From the NCBI GenBank assembly GCA_009841115.1, contig VXML01000071.1, forward strand, positions 28,474-92,473: a DNA stretch of 64,000 nt. The letters run 5' to 3'. The translations under genes and the position numbers were made by a program. Below the pieces are notes generated by a model. It saw nothing but the letters and a program-made list of their open reading frames with translations, did not search any database and had not been told where the DNA came from. This document shows positions 50,336-58,742 of the stretch, piece after piece (positions within the stretch are counted from its first letter, which is position 1; each line of letters begins with the position of its first letter). This DNA comes from Gemmatimonadota bacterium (GTDB lineage Bacteria; Latescibacterota; UBA2968; UBA8231).

Positions 50336-51094
50336 TCAAGCCCTTTGGTAGAACGCGGCCAAATCCACTTCAGGCACGGCATTCAAGCCCGCGGCCGTCA
50401 CCTGCACGACCTGGGGAAAGATGTGCGCGGCCTCGCGGAAGCCGCCGGTAGCCGTGTCGTATTCAGCGGCCGTCTCCAGCATCTTGAGCACCAGCTCGAC
50501 AGCCTGCTCCCCGGTCATTTCCCGCAGCGGCTGCGGCCCCCAGCGGTTTTGGTAGTACAAAGCGCCGCGCACAATGTGTGCGCCCGACCCAGTGGCACAG
50601 AAATCCACGCACTCGAACTCAGCCCCCAAAAGGTCGTAAAAGAAAATTTTGCCCTCCGCGCCCTCGTGGTCAAAAGCCGCGAAAATCGGCACCACTGCGC
50701 CAATCCCCTGCATGGCCAACGGCAAGTTCTGGCGCAATAGCCGCGACAACGTCCGCACCTTGCCGTCCAAGCTCAGCCCTTGTAGCTGGCTGCGGCGGTA
50801 GTACTGCACCGACATTTCTAGCATCCGCGCAATGTCCCACGCCACGGCCGGCGAGCCGGCAATAGCCATGACTGCTTCGTCGTCGATGATCAGCACTTTG
50901 TCGGCGCGGTCGTACACCACTGAATTCCCCATGGTGGCGCGGCGGTCGCCCGCCACCACCACCCCGTCGGCGCAGCGCACCGCTACAATCGTGGTGCCCT
51001 CGACCGGCTGCAAGGACGCTTCCGCAGTAGCGACAGGGGCAGCGGGCAAAACCCCTCGCTCCTTGAGCAAGTCGAGGAAGTCGCAGCTTTCCAT
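50336..51094 (-). CDS. prcB: Proteasome beta subunit
   Basis: Catalytic ring of the 20S proteasome. 252 residues from ATG 51094 (a TTG two codons earlier is possible). A 33-residue propeptide ends Val-Glu-Gly, and cleavage exposes the nucleophile Thr34 in Gly-Thr-Thr-Ile-Val-Ala-Val. Then Gly-Asp-Arg-Arg-Ala-Thr-Met-Gly-Asn carries the conserved Asp, Lys33-equivalent is in Asp-Lys-Val-Leu-Ile-Ile, and Ser in Gly-Ser-Gly-Ala follows later. It starts six bases after the UBact stop. Confidence 0.92.
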   Translation of the reverse strand: MESCDFLDLLKERGVLPAAPVATAEASLQPVEGTTIVAVRCADGVVVAGDRRATMGNSVVYDRADKVLIIDDEAVMAIAGSPAVAWDIARMLEMSVQYYRRSQLQGLSLDGKVRTLSRLLRQNLPLAMQGIGAVVPIFAAFDHEGAEGKIFFYDLLGAEFECVDFCATGSGAHIVRGALYYQNRWGPQPLREMTGEQAVELVLKMLETAAEYDTATGGFREAAHIFPQVVQVTAAGLNAVPEVDLAAFYQRA

Positions 51095-51100
51095 CGGCAA

Positions 51101-51292
51101 CTACTGTCCGGTGCGCTGGCGGTAGCGGCGCGCCTGATTGGGATCTACGCGGCGCATCCGCTTGAGGATATCGTCTGTACTGGGGCGCTCAACCCGCGGC
51201 CGGCGCGGGCCGGTATCGGGTCCGTCGTCGTTATCGTCGATCGGCTTGGTGGGCCGGGGCGCGCGCTCCCGGTAGTAAATAAAATCGCTCAT
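51101..51292 (-). CDS. ubact: UBact, Pup-like protein modifier
   Basis: 63 residues, highly charged and predicted disordered (Pro, Asp, Arg-rich), with GGAGG before the ATG, which overlaps the dop stop (ATGA). The C-terminal third, Asp-Asp-Ile-Leu-Lys-Arg-Met-Arg-Arg-Val-Asp, then Gln-Ala-Arg-Arg-Tyr-Arg-Gln-Arg-Thr-Gly-Gln, is that of UBact, the Pup homologue of Gram-negative proteasome-bearing phyla. It ends in Gly-Gln, so, as with mycobacterial Pup, the Gln should be deamidated to Glu by Dop before ligation. Only two Lys (16 and 44) are available for self-modification. It lies exactly where pup lies in Mycobacterium, between dop and prcB. Confidence 0.92.
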   Translation of the reverse strand: MSDFIYYRERAPRPTKPIDDNDDGPDTGPRRPRVERPSTDDILKRMRRVDPNQARRYRQRTGQ

Positions 51293-52833
51293 GGTGCCAC
51301 CTCCGGTTTCGGGTTTCTACCCAGTCTGGCAAGCAAATCCTCGACGCTCGCAGCCGCGTCTAAGGCTTGATTATAATAAGTTGCTGTCTCCCGACTGACA
51401 CAAGCCTTGAGGTCAATGACCTCGGTGCGGCCGTCGAGGTCCAACTCAATGCTGTCCCAGTTGAGCGAACGCACTGCGGCGGCAAACTTCTGCAACATCT
51501 TGCCGCGGAAATAGGCCCGCGTGTCTCCAGGTGGCTCAACTAACGCCCAGCCCACCTCCTCCTCGGAGACGACGCGCTCCACTTGACTAGCGGCTTCAAG
51601 CGTCGGGTACAGCCCCTCAGCCGGGTCTATGTTGTGGTATTCAAGGTCTTGGCTTTGCAGCCACGCGCGGTCCTCTGGCCGTTCCCAATCGAGCCCCTCG
51701 GACTCGGCAAACGCATCCAACAGCCACTTCTTGGTCACCCAATCGAGGCGACCAATCAGCTCTTGCGGGTCACGCGCGAGGGAATCCAACACGTCGCGCC
51801 AAGCCGCAAGCACCCAATCCGTCTCCTCGTCGCGGCCCTGAAAAATCCGCGTCGCCGCCGCCATAAAGGCCGTCTGTATCTCCACCGCCGAACTCGACCC
51901 TCCTTCGGACAAGGCCACCGGCCACTGCTGGGACTCGTCGCGGGAAATGGCCTTGAGCGCACCGATGGGATCGGCCAGTGCAAACGCGGGCAATGCACCA
52001 GCCTCTAGCAAATCCAGCACCAAGGAAGCCGTGCCTACCTTGAGCGCGGTAGCGTATTCGCACATGTTGGCGTCGCCGATGATCAGGTGCAGGCGGCGGT
52101 AGTGCACTGGATCGGCGTGCGGCTCGTCGCGAGTGTTGACCAGCGGGCGGCGGTGCATGGTATCGACGCTGGCGATGACCTCAAAAAAGTCCGCGCGCTG
52201 GGCTAGCTGATAGGTGGTAAGCCGCGCCCGGGTGTCCTGTTCGACGCCGACCTTGCCGGCCCCGGCAAAAATTTGGCGCGTCACCACAAAGGGCAGCAGC
52301 CCGTTGATCACCTGCTGAAAGGGAATGTCGCGGCTGAGCAGGAAATTCTCGTGGCAGCCGTAGCTATGTCCCTCGAAGTCGGTGTTGTTTTTGTACAAAC
52401 GCACCACGCCGCGGCCGCGGTCTTTGGTGCGCTGGCGTGCACACTGAAGGAGAATCCGCTCCCCGGCGCGATCGACGGCTACCAAGTCGCGGAGACTATA
52501 GCATTCTGGAGTGGAAAATTCTGGGTGGGTGTGATCGTTGTACAGGCGGGCACCGTTGTGGACGATCAAGTCGCTTTTGAGGTCCGCGAGCTGGATCGGG
52601 CGCTGGCGATCCTTCTGCAAGTGGACGGTCTCGTCCTTGTCGTTGAGGAGTCCGGCGACCTCAAAGCCGCGCATATCGAGCCGCGGGTTTTCAAGCGCGT
52701 AATTCCAGAGGGCGACAAAATCTTGGCGCACATAGCAGCGAATCAACTCCATGGACTCTACCACCACGTCCATGGACTCGTCCTCATCAACCTGGATGCC
52801 GTATTCGGTTTCTAGCCCGCAGAGCCGCTGCAT
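51289..52833 (-). CDS. dop: Deamidase/depupylase of the UBact system (Dop)
   Basis: 514 residues, glutamine-synthetase-like. Deamidates the modifier's C-terminal Gln and removes the modifier from targets. Gly-Leu-Glu-Thr-Glu-Tyr-Gly-Ile-Gln at the start; a Dop-loop-like insertion (Asp-Met-Arg-Gly-Phe-Glu onwards, about 55-90) as in mycobacterial Dop (Asp-Ala-Arg-Gly-Phe-Asp); the nucleophile Asp in Asn-Gly-Ala-Arg-Leu-Tyr-Asn-Asp-His-Thr-His-Pro-Glu; Thr-Arg-Asp-Glu-Pro-His-Ala-Asp; Ile-Ile-Gly-Asp-Ala-Asn-Met. Length and loop distinguish it from PafA. It starts 8 bp after ARC without an evident ribosome-binding site, so translational coupling is likely. Confidence 0.88.
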   Translation of the reverse strand: MQRLCGLETEYGIQVDEDESMDVVVESMELIRCYVRQDFVALWNYALENPRLDMRGFEVAGLLNDKDETVHLQKDRQRPIQLADLKSDLIVHNGARLYNDHTHPEFSTPECYSLRDLVAVDRAGERILLQCARQRTKDRGRGVVRLYKNNTDFEGHSYGCHENFLLSRDIPFQQVINGLLPFVVTRQIFAGAGKVGVEQDTRARLTTYQLAQRADFFEVIASVDTMHRRPLVNTRDEPHADPVHYRRLHLIIGDANMCEYATALKVGTASLVLDLLEAGALPAFALADPIGALKAISRDESQQWPVALSEGGSSSAVEIQTAFMAAATRIFQGRDEETDWVLAAWRDVLDSLARDPQELIGRLDWVTKKWLLDAFAESEGLDWERPEDRAWLQSQDLEYHNIDPAEGLYPTLEAASQVERVVSEEEVGWALVEPPGDTRAYFRGKMLQKFAAAVRSLNWDSIELDLDGRTEVIDLKACVSRETATYYNQALDAAASVEDLLARLGRNPKPEVAP

Positions 52834-52841
52834 GAGCTGAG

Positions 52842-54536
52842 TCAGATCACCTGGCCGATGCGCTTTTCCGGTGTCTTTTCCGGCTGAGGTCTAACGGGTA
52901 TCACCCTCACCACGTTCTCCGGCTCATAGTCGAGCAGTTTGAGCCAGTCCTCGACGCTGTCCGAAGGTGGGAACACCTCGTTTTCGCGGTATTCAGCCCG
53001 CGTCGCCTGCCGCAAATCCTCGGCGCGGATCCCGCCTTCGGGATCTTCTTCAGCAATGGCGCGCTTGATCGCCATTTCCTTGGCCCGCGATACGACCGAG
53101 GCGATGATGGCCCCAGAAATCAGATCGCCGCGATAGAGCACTTCCTGGCGGCCGCTGCGCAGCGACACCTCCAAGAAGCGGGCTTCTTCGCCTTTGGAAA
53201 ACAACTCGTCTAGCCCCTCCTGTATCAGGACCTCGCGCGCAGCCACTTCGCCTCCGTGCTGCTCTACCTCGGCGCGGTCGAGCGGCAACTCGGGCTTGAG
53301 GTAAATCCGCAAAATGTCGCCGGCCGCCTCGTAGTTGGGGCGCGCGACCTTGATCTTGCGGTCTATACGGCCGGGCCGGAGCACAGCCGGGTCAATCAGA
53401 TCGTGGCGGTTGGAGGCCAAAATCAGCACCACGTCTTGTAGCGACTCAATGCCGTCCATCTCAGTGCAAAACATCGGCACGACCGTATTGGAGATGTTGT
53501 GGCTGCGCATCGAGCGCCGCGTGCCCAAGATCGACTCGGCTTCATCGATAAAGACAAAGGGCAAATAGCCTTCCTTGCGCTTTTGACGCGCTTGGGCAAA
53601 GACCTCGCGCACCATGCGCTCGGTCTCGCCGAGCCACATGTTGAGGATCTCCGGCCCCTTGATGTGCATGAAGTACTCCTCCAGCTCCAAGCCCTCGACT
53701 TCGCGCATGTGCTGCACCAAGTTGTACGCCGTGGCCTTGCCGATAAGAGTCTTGCCGCAGCCCGGAGGGCCGTAGAGCAGGAAGCCCTTGGGTGTCGAGT
53801 ACTCGAAGCGCTCAAAGAGCTGGGGGTGCAACGCGGGCAGTTCAATGGTGTCGCGGATGGCTTCGATCGCCTCTTGCTGACCGCCGATGCTCTCCCAGGG
53901 AGTCGGGGGAACATCCTCGATGAAGTACTCCTTGCTCTCGGCGGACTGCAACACTTCCAGCGCGACCTTGTAGGCCGGGTCCATCCGCACCTCGTCTCCG
54001 ATTTGCAAATCCGCGCCTGCCAATTCCGCAGCACGCTCCACGACCACCTCTTGGGTCCCGTGCGCTTGGGCAATCCGCAACCGGCCCTCCGGGAGTAAAT
54101 CGCCGACCTTAGCCACCGGCCCCGAGGGGCTGTGCCCCAAGTTGCCGACGACCGCGTACGCTTCGTTTACCAGCACCCGGCAGCCGACCTTGAGCTGAGA
54201 CACATCGACGCGCGGGTCGATGTTGGCATAGTACTCGGCGCTACCGACGAAGACCGTGGCAATCCCTTCGCTAGGCATCCCGAGGAAAATGCCGACGCGG
54301 TTGGCTGGGGCCGTCACCTTCTCTAGCGCGGCTTCCATCTCCACGAGGGCACGACGCGCCTCCTGAAAGGAAATCTCTCGTTCCATGAGCTGACGCCGGA
54401 GGCGGTACAGCAAGGGCCGAGCGGGATCGCGGTCTGGAGCTAGCGCGAGGAGCTGATCGACCAAGCGCAACGGCTCGGCTACCTGCTCCTTCGGCTCTTG
54501 GGCCTTGTCGTATTCGTGCGATTCCCTGCGGTTCAT
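52842..54536 (-). CDS. mpa: Proteasome-activating AAA+ ATPase (ARC/Mpa)
   Basis: Hexameric ring that binds the modifier, unfolds the target and feeds the 20S core. 564 residues, GGGAGGA before ATG. N-terminal helix/coiled coil (about 20-75), two OB domains (about 80-200), AAA+ with Walker A Gly-Pro-Pro-Gly-Cys-Gly-Lys-Thr (256-263), Walker B Phe-Val-Phe-Ile-Asp-Glu-Ala (327-333) and Arg fingers in Arg-Pro-Gly-Arg-Ile-Asp-Arg. The C-terminus reads Ile-Gly-Gln-Val-Ile, whereas mycobacterial Mpa ends Gly-Gln-Tyr-Leu: the docking motif is recognisable but the Tyr is Val here. Spacing is 12 bp to lepB and 8 bp to dop. Confidence 0.9.
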   Translation of the reverse strand: MNRRESHEYDKAQEPKEQVAEPLRLVDQLLALAPDRDPARPLLYRLRRQLMEREISFQEARRALVEMEAALEKVTAPANRVGIFLGMPSEGIATVFVGSAEYYANIDPRVDVSQLKVGCRVLVNEAYAVVGNLGHSPSGPVAKVGDLLPEGRLRIAQAHGTQEVVVERAAELAGADLQIGDEVRMDPAYKVALEVLQSAESKEYFIEDVPPTPWESIGGQQEAIEAIRDTIELPALHPQLFERFEYSTPKGFLLYGPPGCGKTLIGKATAYNLVQHMREVEGLELEEYFMHIKGPEILNMWLGETERMVREVFAQARQKRKEGYLPFVFIDEAESILGTRRSMRSHNISNTVVPMFCTEMDGIESLQDVVLILASNRHDLIDPAVLRPGRIDRKIKVARPNYEAAGDILRIYLKPELPLDRAEVEQHGGEVAAREVLIQEGLDELFSKGEEARFLEVSLRSGRQEVLYRGDLISGAIIASVVSRAKEMAIKRAIAEEDPEGGIRAEDLRQATRAEYRENEVFPPSDSVEDWLKLLDYEPENVVRVIPVRPQPEKTPEKRIGQVI

Positions 54537-54548
54537 GGCATCCTCCCG

Positions 54549-55253
54549 CTAGTAGATCACATCGCCGAGACGCCCGTAGCGCACTCGGCTGGGCAGCCGC
54601 CAGACAAAGCTGGCTACCACCGCGGGCAGGGACGTCAAGCCCCGATAGTAAGGCCCGCGGGTGTCGGGCTCCCACGACCAATAGATATTCATAGCCTTGC
54701 CCTTGATCAACCGCTTGGGCACGGCGCGAAAATAGCGGCTGTCCGAGCTGTTGTCGCGGTTGTCGCCCATCATGAAGAAATGCCCTTCGGGCACAATATA
54801 CGGACCAAAGTTATCGCGGGGATTGAGCTCTGCCGGATAGTACGTGCGGTCGGCGTACTTGGCCAGCGGGGGATCTTGCATTGGCTCGCCATCGATGTAG
54901 AGTACCTTGTTGACAATTTCCACTTGCTGCCCCCCAACGGCGACGCAGCGCTTAATCAAGTCGCGCCCTTCATCCTGCGGGGAGCGGAAAATCACGATGT
55001 CGCCCGGCTGCGGTTCCCTAAGCGCGGGCAGGCGGAACAGGGAAATGCTCGTCAGGGGTACATCGACCGGAACGCCGTAGACAAACTTGTTGGCCAGCAG
55101 ATAATCGCCCACCAAGAGCGTATCTTCCATCGAACTGGAAGGAATGTAAAAGGCCTGCACCACACTGGTGCGAATAATCAAAAACAAACCCACGACAGTC
55201 AGTATAGAGTACAGGTATTGGCCAAATTCAGACTTTGGCTTGGCTCGCTTCAT
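54549..55253 (-). CDS. lepB: Signal peptidase I
   Basis: Removes signal peptides of exported proteins at the outer face of the inner membrane. 234 residues; GAGGAG eight bases before ATG. One N-terminal membrane helix (about 14-33), catalytic Ser41 in Pro-Ser-Ser-Ser-Met-Glu-Asp-Thr-Leu, catalytic Lys101 in Leu-Ile-Lys-Arg-Cys-Val-Ala-Val-Gly-Gly, and box E Gly-Asp-Asn-Arg-Asp-Asn-Ser-Ser-Asp-Ser-Arg. It heads the run of genes that continues with ARC, dop, UBact, prcB, prcA, pafA and the M6 protease. Confidence 0.93.
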   Translation of the reverse strand: MKRAKPKSEFGQYLYSILTVVGLFLIIRTSVVQAFYIPSSSMEDTLLVGDYLLANKFVYGVPVDVPLTSISLFRLPALREPQPGDIVIFRSPQDEGRDLIKRCVAVGGQQVEIVNKVLYIDGEPMQDPPLAKYADRTYYPAELNPRDNFGPYIVPEGHFFMMGDNRDNSSDSRYFRAVPKRLIKGKAMNIYWSWEPDTRGPYYRGLTSLPAVVASFVWRLPSRVRYGRLGDVIY

Positions 55254-55275
55254 TCGCAGTATCTCCTCAGACCTG

Positions 55276-55284
55276 AGTATAACA
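55276..55284 (-). promoter_or_regulatory. Extended -10 promoter candidate for the lepB-UBact-proteasome run
   Basis: Minus strand TGTTATACT: TATACT (five of six) preceded by TG at the extended -10 position. No convincing -35 is seen 16-18 bases further up. Transcription would begin near 55269, 16 bases before lepB, just in front of its ribosome-binding site. Confidence 0.45.
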
Positions 55285-55311
55285 AACTACCCTCCCAGCC
55301 GCTATTTGCAC

Positions 55312-56307
55312 TTATTGCTGCGGCACCTTCACCACCTGACCGGTTTCCCAGCTTTCAATGAGTGCTTCAATCACGAGTTGGACCCGCAAGGCATCCGCTC
55401 CTTTGGCATCCACCTGCGCAGGCGGAACTTGGTTTAGCAAATCGTCGATCCACGCGTTGATGCGCGCCGGGAAGGTATCCGCAAAGCCCCCCATGCCCCC
55501 GAGGTGATCGTAGCTTTCCACCTCGCGCGAAAAGCGCGGGTAAAACGTCAGCTTCTCACAGGCTTCATTGATGATGATACGCCCCTCCGAACCGACCAGT
55601 TCCAAGGTCTCTAACCCATAGCTCCCCCCAGCGTCGTACGACCCCGTCAAATGCCCAATGACGCCATTCTCGTACAGCAGGTTCGCCTGCACATTGGACC
55701 AGATTTGCCGCCCTTTTCCCTTCTTGAAAAAGGCGTGTACCCGATCCACCCCTCCGGCGAAATAGCTCATCACGTCCAGCGAGTGCGGATGCAGGGCGCG
55801 GATGTGGAACCACGGGCTCGACTCGTTGGGATTGTTGATCCACATCGTCATGTTGACTATCTGTAACTCGCCGAGCCGCCCGTTGGTCAGCCATTCCTTG
55901 GCCTTGACCGCTGCGGGCGTGAAGCGGTGGTTCAGGTTGATCCCGTAGGGCAACTGCTTCTCCTCGGCCAAGGCCACCATTTCCCGCGCCTTGGGAATTT
56001 CATTGGAAATCGGCTTCTCGCCCAGCACCGGAATGCCAGCCCGTAAAAGCGCCATGGTCGGCTCGTAGTGATCGCCCCCGTTTTCCACCCCGGCCGTGGT
56101 CACCGAGCAGGCATCGAGCCGCAGGCCACTGGCGATCATCTCCTCGACCGAGTAAAAGGCCCGTGCCTCATAGGACTCGGCCGCTTTGTCCGCTTGCTCT
56201 TTAACCATGTCGCATACGGCGACGACCTTTGCGTTCTCGTTTGCCGTGTAGCAACGGGCGTGATTGTTGCCAATTCCACCCATGCCGACAATCCCGATGT
56301 GAAGCAT
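55312..56307 (-). CDS. Gfo/Idh/MocA family oxidoreductase
   Basis: 331 residues. Rossmann motif Gly-Ile-Val-Gly-Met-Gly-Gly-Ile-Gly-Asn at the start, Asp in Ala-Val-Cys-Asp as NAD-binding acid, and the intact hinge Gly-Glu-Lys-Pro-Ile-Ser (Lys near residue 98). His-Pro-His-Ser-Leu-Asp in the second domain supplies the catalytic His region. A dehydrogenase of a sugar or cyclitol. Upstream by 42 bp and in the same direction is an Ldh_2-type dehydrogenase, so both may serve one catabolic route. Confidence 0.87.
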   Translation of the reverse strand: MLHIGIVGMGGIGNNHARCYTANENAKVVAVCDMVKEQADKAAESYEARAFYSVEEMIASGLRLDACSVTTAGVENGGDHYEPTMALLRAGIPVLGEKPISNEIPKAREMVALAEEKQLPYGINLNHRFTPAAVKAKEWLTNGRLGELQIVNMTMWINNPNESSPWFHIRALHPHSLDVMSYFAGGVDRVHAFFKKGKGRQIWSNVQANLLYENGVIGHLTGSYDAGGSYGLETLELVGSEGRIIINEACEKLTFYPRFSREVESYDHLGGMGGFADTFPARINAWIDDLLNQVPPAQVDAKGADALRVQLVIEALIESWETGQVVKVPQQ

Positions 56308-56349
56308 TGCAAACTCCTTTTTGATTGCGAAATTACGAGGTCTTAATTC

Positions 56350-57414
56350 CTAAACGGCCACCGGCATTGGCAGTTCCACTCCCAATTCGACCGCCAAGGC
56401 TCCTATCTCGGCCCAAGCCGTCTCATCCACGTACAAACCATCGCGCCGCCGCGCCTGCAACCGCTGGTGCGCCCGCTCTCCCGGCAGCAACACCTCGGCC
56501 ACCCCAGCAGTTGGCGGACACGACTTGACCCACTCGACAAAGCCCGCGACCTCGGCGTAAAACTCGTCCAACGGCAGGAAGGCCGCGACCCTGAGCACGG
56601 CGATGAACAGCGCGTTGCCCGTGCGCTCGGGCGCTTCTTGCGTCATCCCAGCCCCGGAAAGCGACCCGGCCAGAATATCGACTAGCACGGAAAGCCCGTA
56701 GCCCTTGTGCCCGCTCTGCGGGAAACCGAGCGGCAAAATGGCACCAGCGGGCGGGCCATAATACGCGTCCACTTTCGTCGTCGGGCGACCCTCCGCGTCG
56801 ATCAACATCCCCGGCGGGGCATCCTCACCCCTGTTGCGCAAAAGCCGCATATCGCCGCCGGAAAGCATACTAGTCGTCATGTCGAGGATCACGGGCCAAT
56901 CGCCGCCGGTGGGAATGCCGCAGCAGATTGGATTCGTCGGCAGGCGACGGCTGCGGCCGCCAAAGGGAGCCACCGCATCATCGCCGCCGTGGCCGTTAGC
57001 CGCAATAAGAACGATGCAGTCGGCGCGGGTAGCGATCTCGGCGAAACGCCCCAGTCGCGCTACGTGGTTGCAGTCGCGCACCCCAACGACTGCCACCGCA
57101 CCGTCGCCGAGCTTGTCCAGCGCCCAACGCACGGCCTCGGTTGCCGTCACCGGACCGTAGTTCCACTGGCCGCTCAGCCGCCCCCCACACTCGCTTTCAT
57201 CCAGCACCACCAACTCGGCTTTAGGCTCGACTTGGCCATCGCGCACCATGTTCACGTATTGGGGCAGCCGCAACACGCTGTGGGTATCGTGTCCCATCAG
57301 CCCGGCTTCGACCAAGTGTTCAGCTATCAACGTTGCATCGTCCGCAGGAACGCCGACTTGTCGCAAGCAAGCTCGCGCCAGCGCATCGAGATCTTCGGCG
57401 CGCAAGGTCGGCAC
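56350..57414 (-). CDS. Malate/L-lactate dehydrogenase family (Ldh_2) oxidoreductase
   Basis: 354 residues from GTG 57414 (GGAGGAG upstream; the G is shared with the TAG of the preceding gene). Family marks are Gly-His-Asp-Thr-His-Ser near residue 41, Asn-His-Val-Ala-Arg-Leu-Gly-Arg, Asn-Pro-Ile-Cys-Cys-Gly-Ile-Pro, Leu-Asp-Met-Thr-Thr-Ser and Gly-His-Lys-Gly-Tyr-Gly-Leu. These NAD(P)-dependent enzymes reduce 2-oxo acids (malate, ureidoglycolate, 2,3-diketogulonate and others). The specific substrate is not readable. Confidence 0.87.
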   Translation of the reverse strand: MPTLRAEDLDALARACLRQVGVPADDATLIAEHLVEAGLMGHDTHSVLRLPQYVNMVRDGQVEPKAELVVLDESECGGRLSGQWNYGPVTATEAVRWALDKLGDGAVAVVGVRDCNHVARLGRFAEIATRADCIVLIAANGHGGDDAVAPFGGRSRRLPTNPICCGIPTGGDWPVILDMTTSMLSGGDMRLLRNRGEDAPPGMLIDAEGRPTTKVDAYYGPPAGAILPLGFPQSGHKGYGLSVLVDILAGSLSGAGMTQEAPERTGNALFIAVLRVAAFLPLDEFYAEVAGFVEWVKSCPPTAGVAEVLLPGERAHQRLQARRRDGLYVDETAWAEIGALAVELGVELPMPVAV

Positions 57415-58580
57415 TAGGGCCGCTCCTCGCCCCAGGCATCCGCCACGACCAATAGAGCGTTGACCACCGGCCGTTCGCCCGTGGGATCGGATGGCTTGTT
57501 GACCACCTGATCGCTTACGACCATCGTCGTTGAGCCGCCGCCGTCGAGATTTAGCCCTTGATAAGCATTGACCTTGGCGCGGGAAAACTCGGCTAAGCGC
57601 GTGCGCATAAATTCGGCTAGCTCCTCCAAGCTCATGCCAACACTATAGCCTGGCTGCCGCCCATCGACGACAATCAGGAAGAGTACATCCGCGTTTTGAG
57701 AATACCCAATGGCCGTGCGCGGGTGTCGCTTGTCGGCAAAGCTGCGGCTGAGCCGTTCCTCTTCTACTTCAATGGATACTCCGCCGTTGCGCAGGATGCG
57801 CGGGCCGCCGCTGATGGCTTCCATTAGCTTGGCGTGGGCCGGTGCCAGCCGACAATACAGTTGCACCGTGTCGCCCAAAGCGATCTGTTCCGTCGCTTCG
57901 CATTCAGCACCAGCGGCCAACAGCCACTGATCGCGCTGCAGGGAGAGCGGCCAAGCCTCCCGCCGGATCTGTTGGACCCGAAAGGAAATCGTGTCGTTGG
58001 CGATAGAGGTGCTGCCCAGCCCTTGCAACAAAAAGCCCGTAGCTGCTTGCAGCGAATCCCCCTGCACCTGTGCGCGATCGTTGAACGCGGATAGCTCCCC
58101 GAGCACTGGCTCGCGGTTGAATCCCGCGATGTGCAGGTGCTCGCCCTCGGCCGTCAACAGGCCCAATTCCATCTTGTACACTGCGATCAAGGGCTGGCCC
58201 GCCTCAGTAATGGCAAAGGCCGAGCGCCGCTGGGGGAGGTGGATGAGATTGCCGGATTCAATGTACAATCCGGCTGGCTGGCTGGATTCGCCGGGAAACA
58301 AAAAATCCCCGTTTATGGCCGCTAAAGCACCAGCGGCCAAACTACTGGTCTTTTGCGTCTCTCCCTGCTTGGCGGTGCGCACTCGAATGCCCGCCGCCCA
58401 AGAGCGCGGCAGGTCCACTTCCACCACATGGATCCGCCACGGCCCTTCGGGCACGTGAATTTTGTGGTACACCACCCCAGGAGCTATTTCTTCGGTGTTT
58501 TCCTGGGCGCAACTCCAACTCAGGGACCACGCGAGAAGCGCTATGAAGAGACGAGTAGAAACCCTATGCGATATAGCCAA
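57414..58580 (-). CDS. Phosphodiester glycosidase (NAGPA) family lipoprotein
   Basis: 388 residues with an N-terminal signal ending Trp-Ser-Cys, a probable lipobox. The NAGPA-type core has Ala-Ala-Ile-Asn-Gly-Asp-Phe in the first half, Gly-Gly-Pro-Arg-Ile-Leu-Arg-Asn-Gly, Lys-Arg-His-Pro-Arg-Thr-Ala-Ile-Gly-Tyr and Asn-Leu-Asp-Gly-Gly-Gly-Ser-Thr-Thr-Met, the conserved C-terminal motif. Members cleave sugar-1-phosphodiesters or exopolysaccharide linkages. It shares one base with the dehydrogenase start, so the two are co-translated even though the partner is cytoplasmic. Confidence 0.85.
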   Translation of the reverse strand: MAISHRVSTRLFIALLAWSLSWSCAQENTEEIAPGVVYHKIHVPEGPWRIHVVEVDLPRSWAAGIRVRTAKQGETQKTSSLAAGALAAINGDFLFPGESSQPAGLYIESGNLIHLPQRRSAFAITEAGQPLIAVYKMELGLLTAEGEHLHIAGFNREPVLGELSAFNDRAQVQGDSLQAATGFLLQGLGSTSIANDTISFRVQQIRREAWPLSLQRDQWLLAAGAECEATEQIALGDTVQLYCRLAPAHAKLMEAISGGPRILRNGGVSIEVEEERLSRSFADKRHPRTAIGYSQNADVLFLIVVDGRQPGYSVGMSLEELAEFMRTRLAEFSRAKVNAYQGLNLDGGGSTTMVVSDQVVNKPSDPTGERPVVNALLVVADAWGEERP

Positions 58581-58742
58581 AAGCAGTGTGCCTCAGTGAC
58601 AAAGGGAAGGAAGGCGCGCTATGGTACCTCTCGTTAAAATCGCCCAAAGGTAGTCTTGTGCTCAAACCGTGTCAATTTTCTCCGGCGACTGGCCCGGCCG
58701 CAGGCCAAGTCCTTTATTTAGAGAAACAGAGAAAGGACTCCA

